The notes: a model not told the origin generated them from the sequence alone. 64,000 nucleotides of DNA from Cutaneotrichosporon cavernicola (GCF_030864355.1 NC_083394.1:372001-436000), one strand, 5' to 3'; shown: positions 23,348 to 34,118, numbered from the stretch's first letter. Translations and numbers: made by a program.

Positions 23348-24547
23348 CTACAACCCAGCCACCTCACACAGCCGCGCCACTGCAACGGCCGCTGTCCACC
23401 CCGCAAGAACTATGCTTACAGTCTCCAAAGGCCGGGTGGGCAGCAACACCCGCAGCCCAAAGCCCGCACTCATTCCCCCGAGCAGGCGTGTACCGGCCCA
23501 AACCCGGTCTGTGTGTCCCCACGCCTTTGCAAGAGCGGCAACCTCGGCGGCTACACCAGGCGAATGTGCAGCCAGGAGCCCGGTGAATCCAAACTCGGGG
23601 TCCGAGTACGTCGGCGTATACCAGATCCTCAACACGAGGCCGAGAACGAGCGGCAGCAGCGCAGTGTACAGCAGCACGAGAGGGACGAGGATGGGGCGGA
23701 AGCCGTCACGCCGGCCGTCGCTGATACCTTTGCTGGTCGGGGGATACCAGCCGCGGAGGTGGAGGATGGCGAGAGTGACCGTGGTGGACGTTATGAGCTG
23801 GGCGGTGAGCTCGAGAGCCGCGACCAGTGCTACCCGGAGGACACCTAGTTCCGGCCGGTCAGCGAGGCGCGAAGCGGCCTCGGCGGCGAGAGTGGCCGCA
23901 CCGAGACGCACGAGGTCGGCGCGCAGGCCCGCCGCCCTGTCATATCCTCCATGTTGTGGTGGAGAGTCGGTGATGACGCCCCGCGCGTCAAAGGGTGGAC
24001 TGCCACGGTTGTACAGGAGGTGAAGGAAGACACGAGGTTTGAGGAGCACGAGGTCGAGGACCAGCAAAAGCGGAGGTGCTTCAATGAGCGGATCAACGAA
24101 ATCGCCGCATCGAGGCTAAGGTCAGCGGCGCTCCGTGGTGTTGCAGGTTTGCGACGCGGGGATCCGCCAAGTGCTGAGCCAGTGCTCAGCCATTGTCAAG
24201 TTCTAGTTCCTGTTCTAGCTCCAGTTCTAGCTGCAGATTACCAGATCGCACCAAAGTTCTGGGTGTGGCGGTGCAGCCGCCCAGAGAGAGCTGATCTGCA
24301 AGGAATATTTTATTCTCGTTCAAGTCTGGATTTTGTCTCCCACGCACAGACCTTGCACTTTACTCACACAAACACTCAGGCGAATGTTGGAACGGCTCGT
24401 GTAAGTCGTATAGACGTAGCGTGCTGGGTAGGCGCAAGATGTGCAGAGCGGTGCGGCGGCCGCGGCGGCTTCCGGGATGAGTGATTCCCCGGCGGGACTG
24501 TTTTGTGATGCTCCTGCCGGGGATGCCATGTTCGCAATGATTGACAT
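23348..24547 (-). CDS. ARV1: Lipid-trafficking protein Arv1
   Basis: ER membrane protein needed for sterol and sphingolipid distribution and GPI-anchor synthesis. Exons 24368-24547 and 23348-24115, with a 252-base intron, give 315 residues. The N-terminal Arv1 homology domain is complete: zinc-binding CTSC, then TYTSRSNIRLSVC directly joined across the intron to PRCGDFVDP, then LLVLDLVLLKPRVFLHLLYN. Several hydrophobic segments follow. The ATG at 24545-24547 is taken as start; MASPAG 18 bases on is an alternative. The intron falls between the second CxxC cysteines' first Cys and the following Pro, so the two halves only make sense once spliced. Divergent from the USP gene. Confidence 0.9.
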
Positions 24548-24827
24548 TGTTGTTAACAACAAATGGCCGGCGGAATGCCGTCAACGGTGGGTGGGTCATC
24601 AGGCTCCATTAACTTAATAGATCAACCCATTTAACCTGGGATGGAGATTGAATCCTGAAATTGGGCCGTCACCGCATTACAACGTCACCCGCCCACCCCA
24701 CCCACCATACACAAACTACAAACTACATCTACCTACTCCAACTTGTTACTCTTTCACCATCTTGTCAACTCACAAGTCTCCCATCCATCGTCTATTACCC
24801 AGCACCATCCACAACACCATCCACAAC
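24548..24827. promoter_or_regulatory. Shared promoter region of ARV1 and the universal stress protein gene
   Basis: A head-to-head gap of 280 bases. The right half is strongly C/A/T-rich (repeated CACCATCCACAACACC before the USP ATG). No TATA box was seen. Confidence 0.5.
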
Positions 24828-26385
24828 ATGAGTCACACACCACCTCCTCTCATCCGCCCTGTCCTTCGCGCAAGCGACGACGCATCAATGGGTTCCAACA
24901 CCAACCTTCCTCACATCAAGCTCGCCGATGCCCCGCCACCTTCGGCAAGCTCCGGGTCCTTCTCACCCACCTCTCCCAACCCGCCCGCCGGCATCCTGAG
25001 TACGACCCACACCCCACGCACATCCATCTCGGGGCCACCGGGCTCGTCGGGTTGGAGCAATGTTGGTTTCCCCCGCACCCACACGGACAGCATGAGTGTC
25101 GACGGCGGAAAGTACCGCAAGAAGGTGGCATTTGAGACGTTTGACGACCTACCAGACACGCTCTTCACGTTTACCGCACAGGTGAGTTTGCTTGGTCATG
25201 ACTGGTGGCTTCTGGTGGCTGGAGGAAGCTTGTTGCCGGCTGGAGCAAGCTTGTTGCCGGTCGAGTCTTGCAAGACCCGGGACGAAGGGGCTAGAGGTGA
25301 TAGGCGGCATTGTCCAAATCTCACCGCACTGTGAGCGGCATTATCCAAATCTCGTGGTACAGGATCGTGATCGGCCCCCTCACGGTCCTCCACCCTGGTT
25401 TATTACCTGCTTGAAATTAATGCGCCGGGACACTCCGCAGCCCCCTTGGCACTTGCGCTGACCCAAAGGCAAAGAGCGAGGGATACAAGCGCTCGCGCAA
25501 CACGCGCGTCTTTCTCGTCGCCGTAAGCCCAGACGAGTCGGGCGAGTACGCACTCGACTGGCTCATGAGCGAGATGGTCGAGGATGGCGACGAGGTTATT
25601 GCCATGCGCGTAAAGGACATCTCCGAATCAGGTGAGTGCGAGGCACCGCACCGGTCGGGTTCCTGTTGCGCCGGCTCACGCCAGAACGCCACACTGAGAG
25701 TGCGCACGAGGAGCTGCGTGAAGAGGCGCAGAACCTCCTCCAGACCGTCTTGCACAAGAACGACGAGGAGTATGGACGCAAGGTAGGGCTCCCGCAAGGG
25801 CCAGCTAACACCAGATATCCGCCATTGTTGAGATTGTCGTCGGGCCCATCCCAGACATGATCCTCAAGATGATCGCGCTGTACCGCCCAGACTGTGAGTC
25901 ACGCTGTGTAGCATGGCAGTCATCACGTGGCGTTTCGTACCGCATACTTCGCGCGCACGGGGTGCGTCGGCCAGAGCCAGAGCAGTGGCTAATTCTGGCC
26001 ACGCGCAGCATTGCACACCACGCGCCTTATTCGCCATCGCTACAACACACGTTCTTCACAGATGCTGACTCCAGCCCTCATCGTTGGAACAAAGGGCCAG
26101 CGCTCGCGCCTTGCCAACTGGTCCAAGGCCTTCTCCGCGCCGGGCATGGGCAGCATCTCACGCTTTGCCATCTCTCACTCCCCCATCCCGGTTGTCGTTG
26201 TGCGCCCTGTCCGCAAGGTCAAGAAGACACTAGACAAGCGCGAGGCGGCTGGCAAGAGAGGGCAGTACTCGTCGCTCGTGGGCGACGACGACCTCGTTCT
26301 CTCCCGCAGCCGGAGTCGTGAGCGCTCGCGCTCGCGCGACCGCCGCTCGGTCGATCTCAGCCGCCATATATCCCGTGACCACTAG
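24828..26385 (+). CDS. Universal stress protein (UspA fold) with disordered ends
   Basis: Exons 24828-25181, 25469-25631, 25685-25782, 25815-25893 and 26075-26385 give 334 residues. Residues 1-118 are Pro/Ser-rich and disordered. The Usp domain starts NTRVFLVAVSPDESGEYALDWL, typical of the first strand and helix, and includes IVEIVVGPIPDMILKMIALYRPD. It then ends LIVGTKGQRSR ... SISRFAISHSPIPVVVVRP, the GTKG and HSPxPVVVVRP elements. The C-terminus has an SRSRERSRSRDRR run, a likely nuclear or RNA-associated tail. These proteins bind nucleotide and are linked to stress responses; the exact role is unknown. The long second part of the intron before exon 2 contains short imperfect direct repeats (AGCTTGTTGCCGG, twice near 25230-25260). 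Confidence 0.88.
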
Positions 26386-27445
26386 CCAGCTAGCTGCTAG
26401 GTGTACATTATTGTTGAATGCTAGGACTCTGCTCTGAGCGAAGGGTTATAGACCCGGGGGGGGGTGGTTGGCGAGCATTTGGGTGCTGCGCCAACGTCAA
26501 GTCACGGTCGGCCAGGCTGTGAATAGTTGCTGAAGGCGATGTTTGCACACGACTGCCTTAACTCTCTGTTCTGACTCTAACTCACCAGCACAGAGCACTC
26601 CTGAAGGTGTCACGAGTGCGACTCTCTCTGCCCTTGGGCTGGTACTCCAAACGACGCACAGCGCTCGGCAATCAGAGATTCGCCTTCGGCCCGCCATCGG
26701 CTGGCAGCGCTGGGTTTGGAGGGCCCGACTTTCTGCAACCTGCGAAGCCGTAATGTCTGGTTGTTCTAGTGCGCCCGTTCGTTGATAACCACATTCGTGA
26801 TCTGTTCGCCCAGAGCGCTGGGCGCCCCATCAACGCAACGCCGAGCGCACCAGGCCAATGGTCAGACCGGGGCGGGTGAGCGGGGCTGCGGAGGAGATGT
26901 GATGAGTAGCAGATTAGATAATGATGTCTCTGACCGGCTCAACGTTGTGGCCGCCGAAAGGGCCTGTTCCATTCCAGATGGTCACTCATGCTCACTCCAA
27001 ATTCTGGTTGCTTTGTACTCTTCCGCTCGTAATGGATGTAAATCCGCTCACCATACGAGTGTACGGGTCTCCATGGGGCCAGCGTATAGTTGGGAATTGG
27101 CCGATTGGATTATGAGCAGATGGGCACGAAAGCCGTAAGCCGAAGGAACGGCAGAGTAGTTTCCGGCTTCGTTATCTTGCGAGGTGGGCAGTTGAAGTGG
27201 CACATCAGAGACAAGTTCATTTCGGCCATCAGCGATGTGCCTGAAGCCAAGCCACCAAACTCACCTGACCCCCCCGCATTATCACCTGTCCACGCACACT
27301 CAACCTACTCTGCATCAGGCCCTTGTCCGTGGTGCATTCGTGATATGCAGCGCTCAACGTTAGCATCAATGAGCGCCGCAGTGGGAGATATAAGGTGGCC
27401 CCGGTAGCTCGAGCTAACCATAATCCCCTCTCAATCACAACAACA
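26386..27445. other. Intergenic region upstream of the TauD-like gene, with TATA-like box
   Basis: About 1.06 kb with no supported gene. A G9 run lies near 26457-26466. A TATA-like element GATATAAG at about 27386-27393 sits some 50 bases before the ATG, a rare clear core promoter in this window and fitting a regulated metabolic gene. Confidence 0.45.
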
Positions 27446-28552
27446 ATGGCACCTGCAGCGATCAACGAGCCCCCCCGCATTGACATGGCGGCCCTTAAAG
27501 CCGCGGCGGCTCCACAGGGCCCCGTCGTCGACCTCCGCACCTTTGCCCATTTTGACAACACGCCTGGTATCGGTACCGAGTTCCGCGTTGATGGCGACTA
27601 CCGCGACAAGAGCGGCAAGCCGATCGTCTCCCTCCGCGACATTCTCGACGACCCAGCCTCTCTCCGTGCCCTCGGTCGGCTCGTGAGCGAGCGCGGTGTC
27701 GTCTTCTTCCGCAACACCGAGATCAGCACCCAGGAGCAGCTCAAGCTCGTTCACTCTCTCGGTCTTCTTGGCGGCAAGCCGGAGACCTCAGGCCTTCACG
27801 TCAACCCCTGCACGGCGCCCGGCCAGAACGAGGGAGATGAGGTCGCCCGCATCTCGAACAACTACGTCTTTGGTGAAAAGTTCAAGCGCGACCAGAGCAA
27901 GATGCTCCTCCGCCGGGTAGGCAAGCACTGCTGGCACTCGGACATTACCTACGAGCCTGTCCCGGCCGACTATGCGTGCCTCACCATCCGTACCGTTCCC
28001 GAGACTGGCGGTGACACGCTCTGGGCCAGCGCGTACGACGCGTACGACCGCCTTTCGCCCCACATGCGCAAGTTCCTCGAAGGCCTCACTGCCCTCCACA
28101 AGGGACTGGGATTCATCCAGCTCGCTCAAAAGTACGGTATCCCAGAGTTCAGGGAGAACCGCGGCTCACCCGAGAACGTCGGACAGGATCTAGAGGCCAT
28201 TCACCCCGTCATCCGTACCCATCCACTTACGGGCTGGAAGGGGCTCTTCGTCAACCGCGAGTTTACGCAGCGGATTGTCGAGCTCACGCCGTACGAGAGC
28301 GACCAGCTCCTCGAGTTCCTCTTCAACCATGTCTCGGACAACCAGGACATCCAGGTCCGGTTCCGTTGGGAGCCAAACTCGGTGGCGATCTGGGACAACC
28401 GGTGCACTTTCCACTCGGCGACGTTCGACCTCGACGACAATGTCCGTGAGGGTACGCGCGGGCTATCGCTCGGCGAGAAGCCGTACCTCGACCCCAACTC
28501 GCTTTCGCGCCGCGAGGCTCTCGAGAAGCAGCAGCAGGGTGCCCAGGCATAG
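27446..28552 (+). CDS. TauD/TfdA-family alpha-ketoglutarate-dependent dioxygenase
   Basis: Intron-less, 368 residues. Oxidises taurine or related sulfonates (or chlorophenoxy-like acids) with Fe(II), 2-oxoglutarate and O2; yeast Jlp1 is the model for sulfonate use. Iron ligands: WHSDITYEP supplies His and Asp, and IWDNRCTFHSATFD the distal His. The 2-oxoglutarate Arg usually lies about 10 residues after that His; VREGTRG fits. GDTLWASAYDAYDRLSP is the usual block after the first ligands. The ATG follows CAACAACA and a TATA-like box. The actual substrate cannot be told from sequence. Confidence 0.92.
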   Translation: MAPAAINEPPRIDMAALKAAAAPQGPVVDLRTFAHFDNTPGIGTEFRVDGDYRDKSGKPIVSLRDILDDPASLRALGRLVSERGVVFFRNTEISTQEQLKLVHSLGLLGGKPETSGLHVNPCTAPGQNEGDEVARISNNYVFGEKFKRDQSKMLLRRVGKHCWHSDITYEPVPADYACLTIRTVPETGGDTLWASAYDAYDRLSPHMRKFLEGLTALHKGLGFIQLAQKYGIPEFRENRGSPENVGQDLEAIHPVIRTHPLTGWKGLFVNREFTQRIVELTPYESDQLLEFLFNHVSDNQDIQVRFRWEPNSVAIWDNRCTFHSATFDLDDNVREGTRGLSLGEKPYLDPNSLSRREALEKQQQGAQA

Positions 28553-29127
28553 ACATAGGGAGATATTGTGTCAGTAAGCGGATAGCATATGTAAAGGTTT
28601 AGCAGAGCTGGACCACTGTCAGTTGTACCGCAATCTCGCAACCACTTCTAGTGCCCAGCCAGCTCTCGTGCGGCTAACTGCTCTGGGCCGGTGTTCCGGC
28701 CCCTTGACAACCGAATAATTCAAGTGGGGCCGGGTGGCGCGGGGTGGCCACCAAAACCAAACATTCCTTCGATGACCTCATCAACAGCTCAACAACGCCA
28801 TTGTGCTCATCTCGACCATCCCCAATGTCAGCGCTCCATCGCCCCGCACTCAGCGCCGAGCGCAGCAGGCACGCCGATGCTGTGGTGCTCTATTCCGATC
28901 TCAAGTCCGATGACGCCAGATACCGGTAGCGCCAGTGATGTCAATGACGACGACTGGCGCTACTGGTATCTGGCGTCATCGACGCCAGACTCGCGACTTG
29001 GCTATGCTAGTCACCAATACTTAAGCCTCTCCTCATTGATGTTAGAGGCCCACCACACTACCTTATCAACCTCATCTTATCCTCAACCTCAATAGGCGTC
29101 TCTACCCCAACACAAACGCACACAAGG
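28553..29127. other. Intergenic region containing a long inverted repeat
   Basis: A gap of 575 bases between the dioxygenase and GLF-tail member 4. It contains a 28-base inverted repeat at 28909-28980 (listed separately). The rest is unremarkable, C/T-rich near 29040-29120 as expected for a promoter. Confidence 0.5.
28909..28980. repeat. 28-base near-perfect inverted repeat (hairpin)
   Basis: The left arm 28909-28936 and right arm 28953-28980 are reverse complements at 27 of 28 positions, and the one mismatch would be a G-U pair in RNA. The 16-base loop is 28937-28952. The arm motif GATGACGCCAGA recurs partly again at 28981-28989. It lies about 150 bases before the start of GLF-tail member 4. 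Confidence 0.9.
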
Positions 29128-29413
29128 ATGTTCCGCAGGCGCCACGCCAACCCACCGCCCCCGCGCCGCTCACGCTTTGGCTTCTTCCACCGGCGAGCCC
29201 CAAGACGCGCTCCCCCTCCAGCCCCCGCCCGCTCACGCTTTGGCTTCTTCCACCGGCGAGCCCCAAGACGCGCTCCCCCTCCAGCCCCCGCCCGCGGCAT
29301 AAGGATGCACAGGCTGTTCCGTTCTCGCCAACCACGGCCAGTGGTTGTACGCAGGAGGCGGTTCTGTGGTTTGTTCTGTGAGTGGTCCAAAGGCTGGGCT
29401 AACGCTCCCAGAG
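29128..29413 (+). CDS. Small Pro/Arg-rich protein, GLF-tail family member 4 (C-terminal CGLF)
   Basis: The main exon is 29128-29377 with a last exon of two bases at 29412-29413; the product is 83 residues. It starts MFRRRHANPPPP and contains two identical 21-residue units (SRFGFFHRRAPRRAPPPAPA plus R) from an exact 63-base duplication at 29167-29292. It ends VVVRRRRFCGLF. A 34-base intron (GTGAGT donor, CTAAC branch, CCCAG acceptor) splits the stop as T/AG. Unspliced, the frame would run on 52 codons with no similarity to the paralogues. The shared tail and intron tie it to the three-gene cluster 8 kb away on the other strand. Confidence 0.6.
29167..29292 (+). repeat. Exact 63-base tandem duplication inside GLF-tail member 4
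   Basis: Copies at 29167-29229 and 29230-29292 are identical, in frame (21 codons each), and encode the Phe/Arg/Pro-rich unit. Perfect identity at the DNA level implies recent duplication or ongoing homogenisation. Confidence 0.95.
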
Positions 29414-29989
29414 TCTCCTCGTCGCTTGTTCGACTCATTCTCGGACCAGACCGCCCCACCGCTCCAGGCTGCAGGTTGCCCGCTTACAGGATAGAGAGAA
29501 ACCAACCCGTGTTTTGTAGATTCCATGCAGCTTGATGATCGCTGCGCTGGGACCAATCGTCGCCCAAACTGTTGCTTGTTTTTTGTTTTCATTCTCCCGC
29601 CGTCTTGACCTCCCGAGAGGGCCCGAGAGGGATGTCACGGTGTGACTCTGGCGCGGTTCTCACCAAACACGTCGGAAAGGTTGTCGTCAGGGCGAGTCAG
29701 TGCACTGCACGCACTTGCGCACGGTGTTTTGTGAATCGCACGGCTTGCGCAGGTGGAGAGTGAAAGAAGTTGAAAGAGGATGACTGTGCATGGTGTGAGA
29801 CGCGTTCGACGCCACCGAGGGAAGGGCTTTCGCTTCTGGACACCCTCCATCCAACATGAGCGGAATCAAATCTAACGTAAACAACAGGTTCGTGACTGTC
29901 TTCCTGCTACCCAAACATAAACACCTTCTTCACCTTTTGTCAACTACACAACTACACAATCTATCAACTCGCCAAGTTACATCACCACC
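29414..29989. other. Intergenic region upstream of SIN CDC14
   Basis: A gap of 576 bases with no supported gene. The final 60 bases before the CDC14 ATG are rich in CAACTACAC-type sequence, common in strong fungal leaders. Confidence 0.4.
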
Positions 29990-32072
29990 ATGGATACTCC
30001 CGGAGGGCCAGGAGGCCGTCGAGAACGTCGGGAACACCGTAAATCCTATTCCTCGTCGGCACTTTCCGCCATGGTCGACCAACCTTCTTCACGAAGCCGG
30101 ATGAGCAGCCTCGCCCCCGTCGACCCTCTGCAGTCTGTTGACGATCTCGTTCCCGTCCTCGACGTTGTGAGCTAGTTTCACTATTTCGCAGCTGACACCA
30201 GCTCCGGAGTCTCCGCAGCTCAGGTCGCCGCCGGGTACACGCGCTACGGCAACTCGAGGCGACGCTCATATTGGCCTACGCCGGACAGGGCGTGCCTCTC
30301 GCAGACCTGCTCGAACTCAAGTGTAAGCTACCTGACCAGTATGCAAGCTGATTCCAGGCCACGAGCCCGTCCTCGCTTTAATGGGGCGGCACACAGCCTC
30401 ACTCATCAAACGTGGTTCTGGCACCGCTCTCCTCCCCAACGACGACTTGGCACAGCACCTGAGGCCTGAGCTCGACGTCGCCGTCAACATCCTCCAGGGC
30501 CTCTGCCTTCTCTCCAAGTCGTGCAAGGCCACTGCCGGCCAGATGTGGGCCATGGAGGTGAGCCAAACCTTTGTTGACGTACTGACCCAAGATGTTCATT
30601 GACCTCGTTATGCTCCTGCGCAGCCAGCTGTCTCCAGAGGGCAAGAAGACGACGGTTTACTTACTCCTCGATCTTCTATTCTGCATCCTCATCGACGCGC
30701 CCAACAACGCTCGCATGTTTGAGGACTTGAACGGTCTCGAGGCCGTCAGCCGCGTGCTCCGTGGTGGCAGTGTCGAGAGGGACGTAAAGTGAGCTGAACC
30801 ATCTGTATCAGAGCTGACAGACAGGATTAAGGCTATGGAGTTCCTCCACTTTTACCTCCAGCCGGAGGACGGGGCAGAGCCTGCGCTGCCTTCAGGCTCC
30901 ACCTCGGCTGCGGGATTGGACACCGGCCGTTATCAGACACCCGAGCCTCAGTCGTTCGTCACTGAAGGCCGGCGCTCCGGCTCAACGACACCCCATGAAT
31001 CCGACCTTCCCTTCACCCCCCAGACGCCACGCAAGCCGCCCAAGCAGACGCTTGGTTTCCAGACGCCTTCTGCCCGCCGCTTCGAACGCGATACGTCGGC
31101 AAACTCGAGCGGGACGTCGCTGGCCCCTGTTCCCCCCTCCCCGCGTAGCGATGATGAGTCGGACGGATCGTTAACGAAGCGTGACTCGGCAGCGTGGCTG
31201 GACGCGCAGCGCAAGATGGACGCCCGGGCCGACAGAGTCTCGAGCGCCAGCTCTGAATTTAGCCAAGCGTCAAATGTGTCCTCCAGTGGCTCGAGCTCAT
31301 CGAGCTCGACTGTCGTGCAGAAGGCCGGGCAGATAGGGGCGAACACGAGGTCTAGACACCGTCAGAGCGTGTCAACAAGTGCGGTGCTCCCCTCCCCGGC
31401 GATCTCGAGAAGCTCATCCCGCTCCTCGCGCGCACCAAGCTCGGAGCTGTCGCGCGCTCCTTCCTCTGCAGGTGACAAATCTTCCTCGGGTTTTGGTAAC
31501 AAGTCGTCGGCCTCGTCCTCACTGCTTTCTAAGCCCAAGGCCACGACCCAGCACTCGCTGGACACAGACCCAGGCCTCCTCGCCCGCCGAGCGAGCCGGC
31601 CCTCCAAGTCCCCCTTAGCGCAGAGCACGACACCTGAGGAGGTCGCCCGTCGCGCTGGCCATCTGCGCGTCCACAGCGCCGCCCCGCTCGGAACACCGAA
31701 CCCGACGCGCTCGTCATCGTCGACACCTGCTGTCCAGCGCTCCAAGGGCTTCCCGTCCGAGCTGACCAAGGGGCATCTGCCTAACTCGTCGTCCACCGCG
31801 CTCACGCCGAGCCGCAGAGTGCTGACTGGCACTGTGGGCGAGGACGGGCAGCGTGTGCGGCCCGTCTCGGACAAGAAGCTTATGGTAAGTCTCCCGAGCT
31901 CAGTGACGCTGCGTCGCGGGTGAGGATGTACCTTCAGCTTTCGTGCCGACGAGAAAGCTGGACAACATATTCCGCAGTGTGCTAACATCAGCTTGCCGAA
32001 TATGTCGCCAACGTCGATCAGCTGGTTGAGGGTGCGGAGAAGATGGGTCTCTCGACCTACAAGCCCTATTAG
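29990..32072 (+). CDS. CDC14: Septation initiation network component Cdc14 (Sid1-binding)
   Basis: Fission-yeast-type cdc14, the partner of Sid1 kinase in the septation initiation network; unrelated to the Cdc14 phosphatase. Exons 29990-30166, 30202-30322, 30358-30557, 30592-30788, 30825-31884 and 31992-32072 give 611 residues. The domain spans about residues 40-290: ATLILAYAGQGVPLADLLELK, LDVAVNILQGLCLLSKSCK, MFIDLVMLL ... KKTTVYLLLDLLFCILIDAP, IKAMEFLHFYLQPE. The following 270 residues are Ser/Thr/Pro-rich and disordered with many SP and TP sites, so phospho-regulation is likely. A short final exon ends MGLSTYKPY. It should act at the spindle pole body in cytokinesis. Confidence 0.9.
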
Positions 32073-32202
32073 GTGCTTCCTATCGTAGGTGGTGGATCGG
32101 ATTGTGAACGGAACCCAATAGACAACATGTACAGTGTTAGATGTAGAGTGTGTAGAGTGTGCAATGGCTGCATGGCTCTACGGCAGATACCGCGATCACA
32201 CA

Positions 32203-33163
32203 CTACTTGCGCCACTTGTCGAGGCTGCCAGTCTCCTTGGCCCAGGTGTCAAAGTCCCATGCCTGAGGCACGGTCTCGCGACTCTTGGCCACATCGCGGG
32301 TGAAGCGTTTCTCGACAACGGCAACAAAGTTGACGTACCACTCGCGATCGGTCGTCGTGTCGGCCTCGAATTCAGCGAGGGTAACGTGGCGCGTGGTGAC
32401 GTTGCGACCTGTCACACGCGCGAGAGCAGCCGCAATGTCGGCGATAGACATATTTTCTCCAGCGGCGTACATGTCCTTCCCGATCCACTCAGGTTCGAAG
32501 GCCTTGACAGCCCAGAGGCCTGGAGTCAGCTCCTCCCTTCCTGATCAGCTTACCAGTCTGCTCAACAGCATACGACGGAAGGACCGCGTCGTCCGGCATG
32601 CCGAGATCGAGGAGTAAACCGCCGTCGACCTCCTTGATCTGGCCGGAGAGGATATTGGAATAATAATAGCTCGTGTAGAGCAGGGTGAACGGCACCCCGC
32701 TGTCCCGCACATATCCAGCAATAGTAGCCTTGGAATCAAAGTGCGGCACTGTTCCGAGAGAATCCAGCGTTGAATAAACGACCCGCTGAACACCGGCAGC
32801 CTTGATCGCGTCAACTGCAGCGCGGCCTTGCGCTTCTTCCTTGGCTTGGGCGGCGCGTCCGTTAGTGCCATCATAGTGGACCCAGTAGTCGAGGTTTAGG
32901 AAGACGCCCCAAGCGTTCTGTAGGGCGGGAGCGTAGGATTCAGGAGCGTCGAGGTCGGCCTTGTGCAGTTTGACGCCTAGTGCTTTAAGGGCTGGTGTTA
33001 GATAGACAACGAGGGGAGGGGTCGACTTACCTTGAGCCTTGGAGGAGGTCGTGTCGCGCGTGATTCCCACCACGGAGTAGTTTGCCGCGAGGAGGGCGCG
33101 GGCGGTGCTGGAGCCTTGGTTGCCCGTGACGCCGAACACGACGATGGTCTTGGTGTTGGTCAT
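32203..33163 (-). CDS. NmrA-like NAD(P)-binding protein
   Basis: Three exons (33031-33163, 32554-32991, 32203-32519) give 295 residues. The Rossmann start KTIVVFGVTGNQGSS has the intact GxxGxxG and is followed by VVGITRD, as in NmrA/HSCARG redox-sensing atypical SDRs. LKALGVKLHKADLD is the usual third-strand block and GRNVTTRHVTLAEF the C-terminal one. The catalytic Tyr/Lys of true SDR enzymes is not evident. It may act as a redox-dependent regulator or as an isoflavone-reductase-like enzyme. A 16-base tandem repeat array lies directly upstream. A divergent relative is fused to Zn2Cys6 modules 4 kb away. Confidence 0.88.
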
Positions 33164-34118
33164 TGTGAGAGGTGCTGAGAAGATTCTGGAGAGCTAGAGA
33201 GCTGGAGGGCTAGAGAGCTGGAGGGCTGGAGAGCTGGAGGGCTGGAGAGCTGGAGGGCTGGAGAGCTGGAGGGCTGGAGAGCTAGAGAGCTAGAGGGCTG
33301 GAAGGATGAAGAGCTGGAGAGCTTGAGTTGACCACATTCTTTGGCAAGATTATATACCTCGACGGTGCACACTGTCCAGCGTTCACAGTGTACCGAGCGC
33401 GGTGCTTGTCCATCAAACTGCTTAGCCAGCCAGGCGGTCAGCTTATCCCATGAGTCAGCGTTTCTGTTCACACCATAGTTCTGCGGGTGCGGTGAGAAAC
33501 ATGCCGATGCGTCGACGGCCCTTGTTCCAAGTTCAGAGCACGCCGAGGTCGGTGACCACGTGATGCCGACGGTGCCGGGGGACATGGTGCGGAACCGAGT
33601 GGGTAGCATTCCTTGCTGACCCATGTTGTCAGTGCGGAACCCCCGCTGCGTCGACGTCACGTCGGTGTACACCTTCGTTGTAGCCGCACTGTCGCCCTCA
33701 TTGCACTAATGTCCAGACGCTTTAACGTGATGCACACGGCGGTCGTCCACCTTACTCAGCGGTCGGCACATCCAGATCCCGAGACTCGTTGCTGACAGAG
33801 GATAACTAGGTCAGTGTTCAGTGGTGCGCGAGGGTCTCATCCGCAAAGTACGCCGATTCGCGCAGCACTGATTCCTCATGTCTAGCATTCCACGCTGGCC
33901 TACGAAATTTGGCAACAAGTCGAGGCGGCTCTCGAGGTCAGACGTCACTTTCAGGCCGCAGGTGTGCACATCTTCAACTCTGTCGAAAAATAAATAAAAC
34001 AATCAAGCGCCGTCCAACACCCACCCCACACGGAAGATGCAAGCAATAGCATCTATTAATATGCAGGCCGCACAACTACGCGCTGCCCTCTACTGTCTAC
34101 GTCTCCATATACGACCGC
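33164..34118. other. Intergenic region with tandem repeat, upstream of the NmrA-like gene
   Basis: A gap of 955 bases without a supported gene. It starts with a tandem repeat array (33187-33330) in the NmrA-like leader and promoter. The right 100 bases belong to the 3' end of zuotin. Confidence 0.45.
33187..33330. repeat. Tandem repeat, 16-base unit GAGAGCTGGAGGGCTG
   Basis: About nine imperfect copies of two alternating 8-mers (GAGAGCTG and GAGGGCTG, with GAGAGCTA variants). The strand is highly biased: purines plus CT on the plus strand. It lies 24 bases upstream of the NmrA-like start codon, so it is in the promoter or 5' leader. Confidence 0.9.

Noticed and set aside
30948..31988. Antisense frames opposite the Ser-rich part of SIN CDC14
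   Set aside because: Produced by codon bias on the opposite strand; no features of their own.
29990..32072. Cdc14-family dual-specificity phosphatase
   Set aside because: No HCxxGxxR motif; the sequence matches the unrelated SIN component of the same name.
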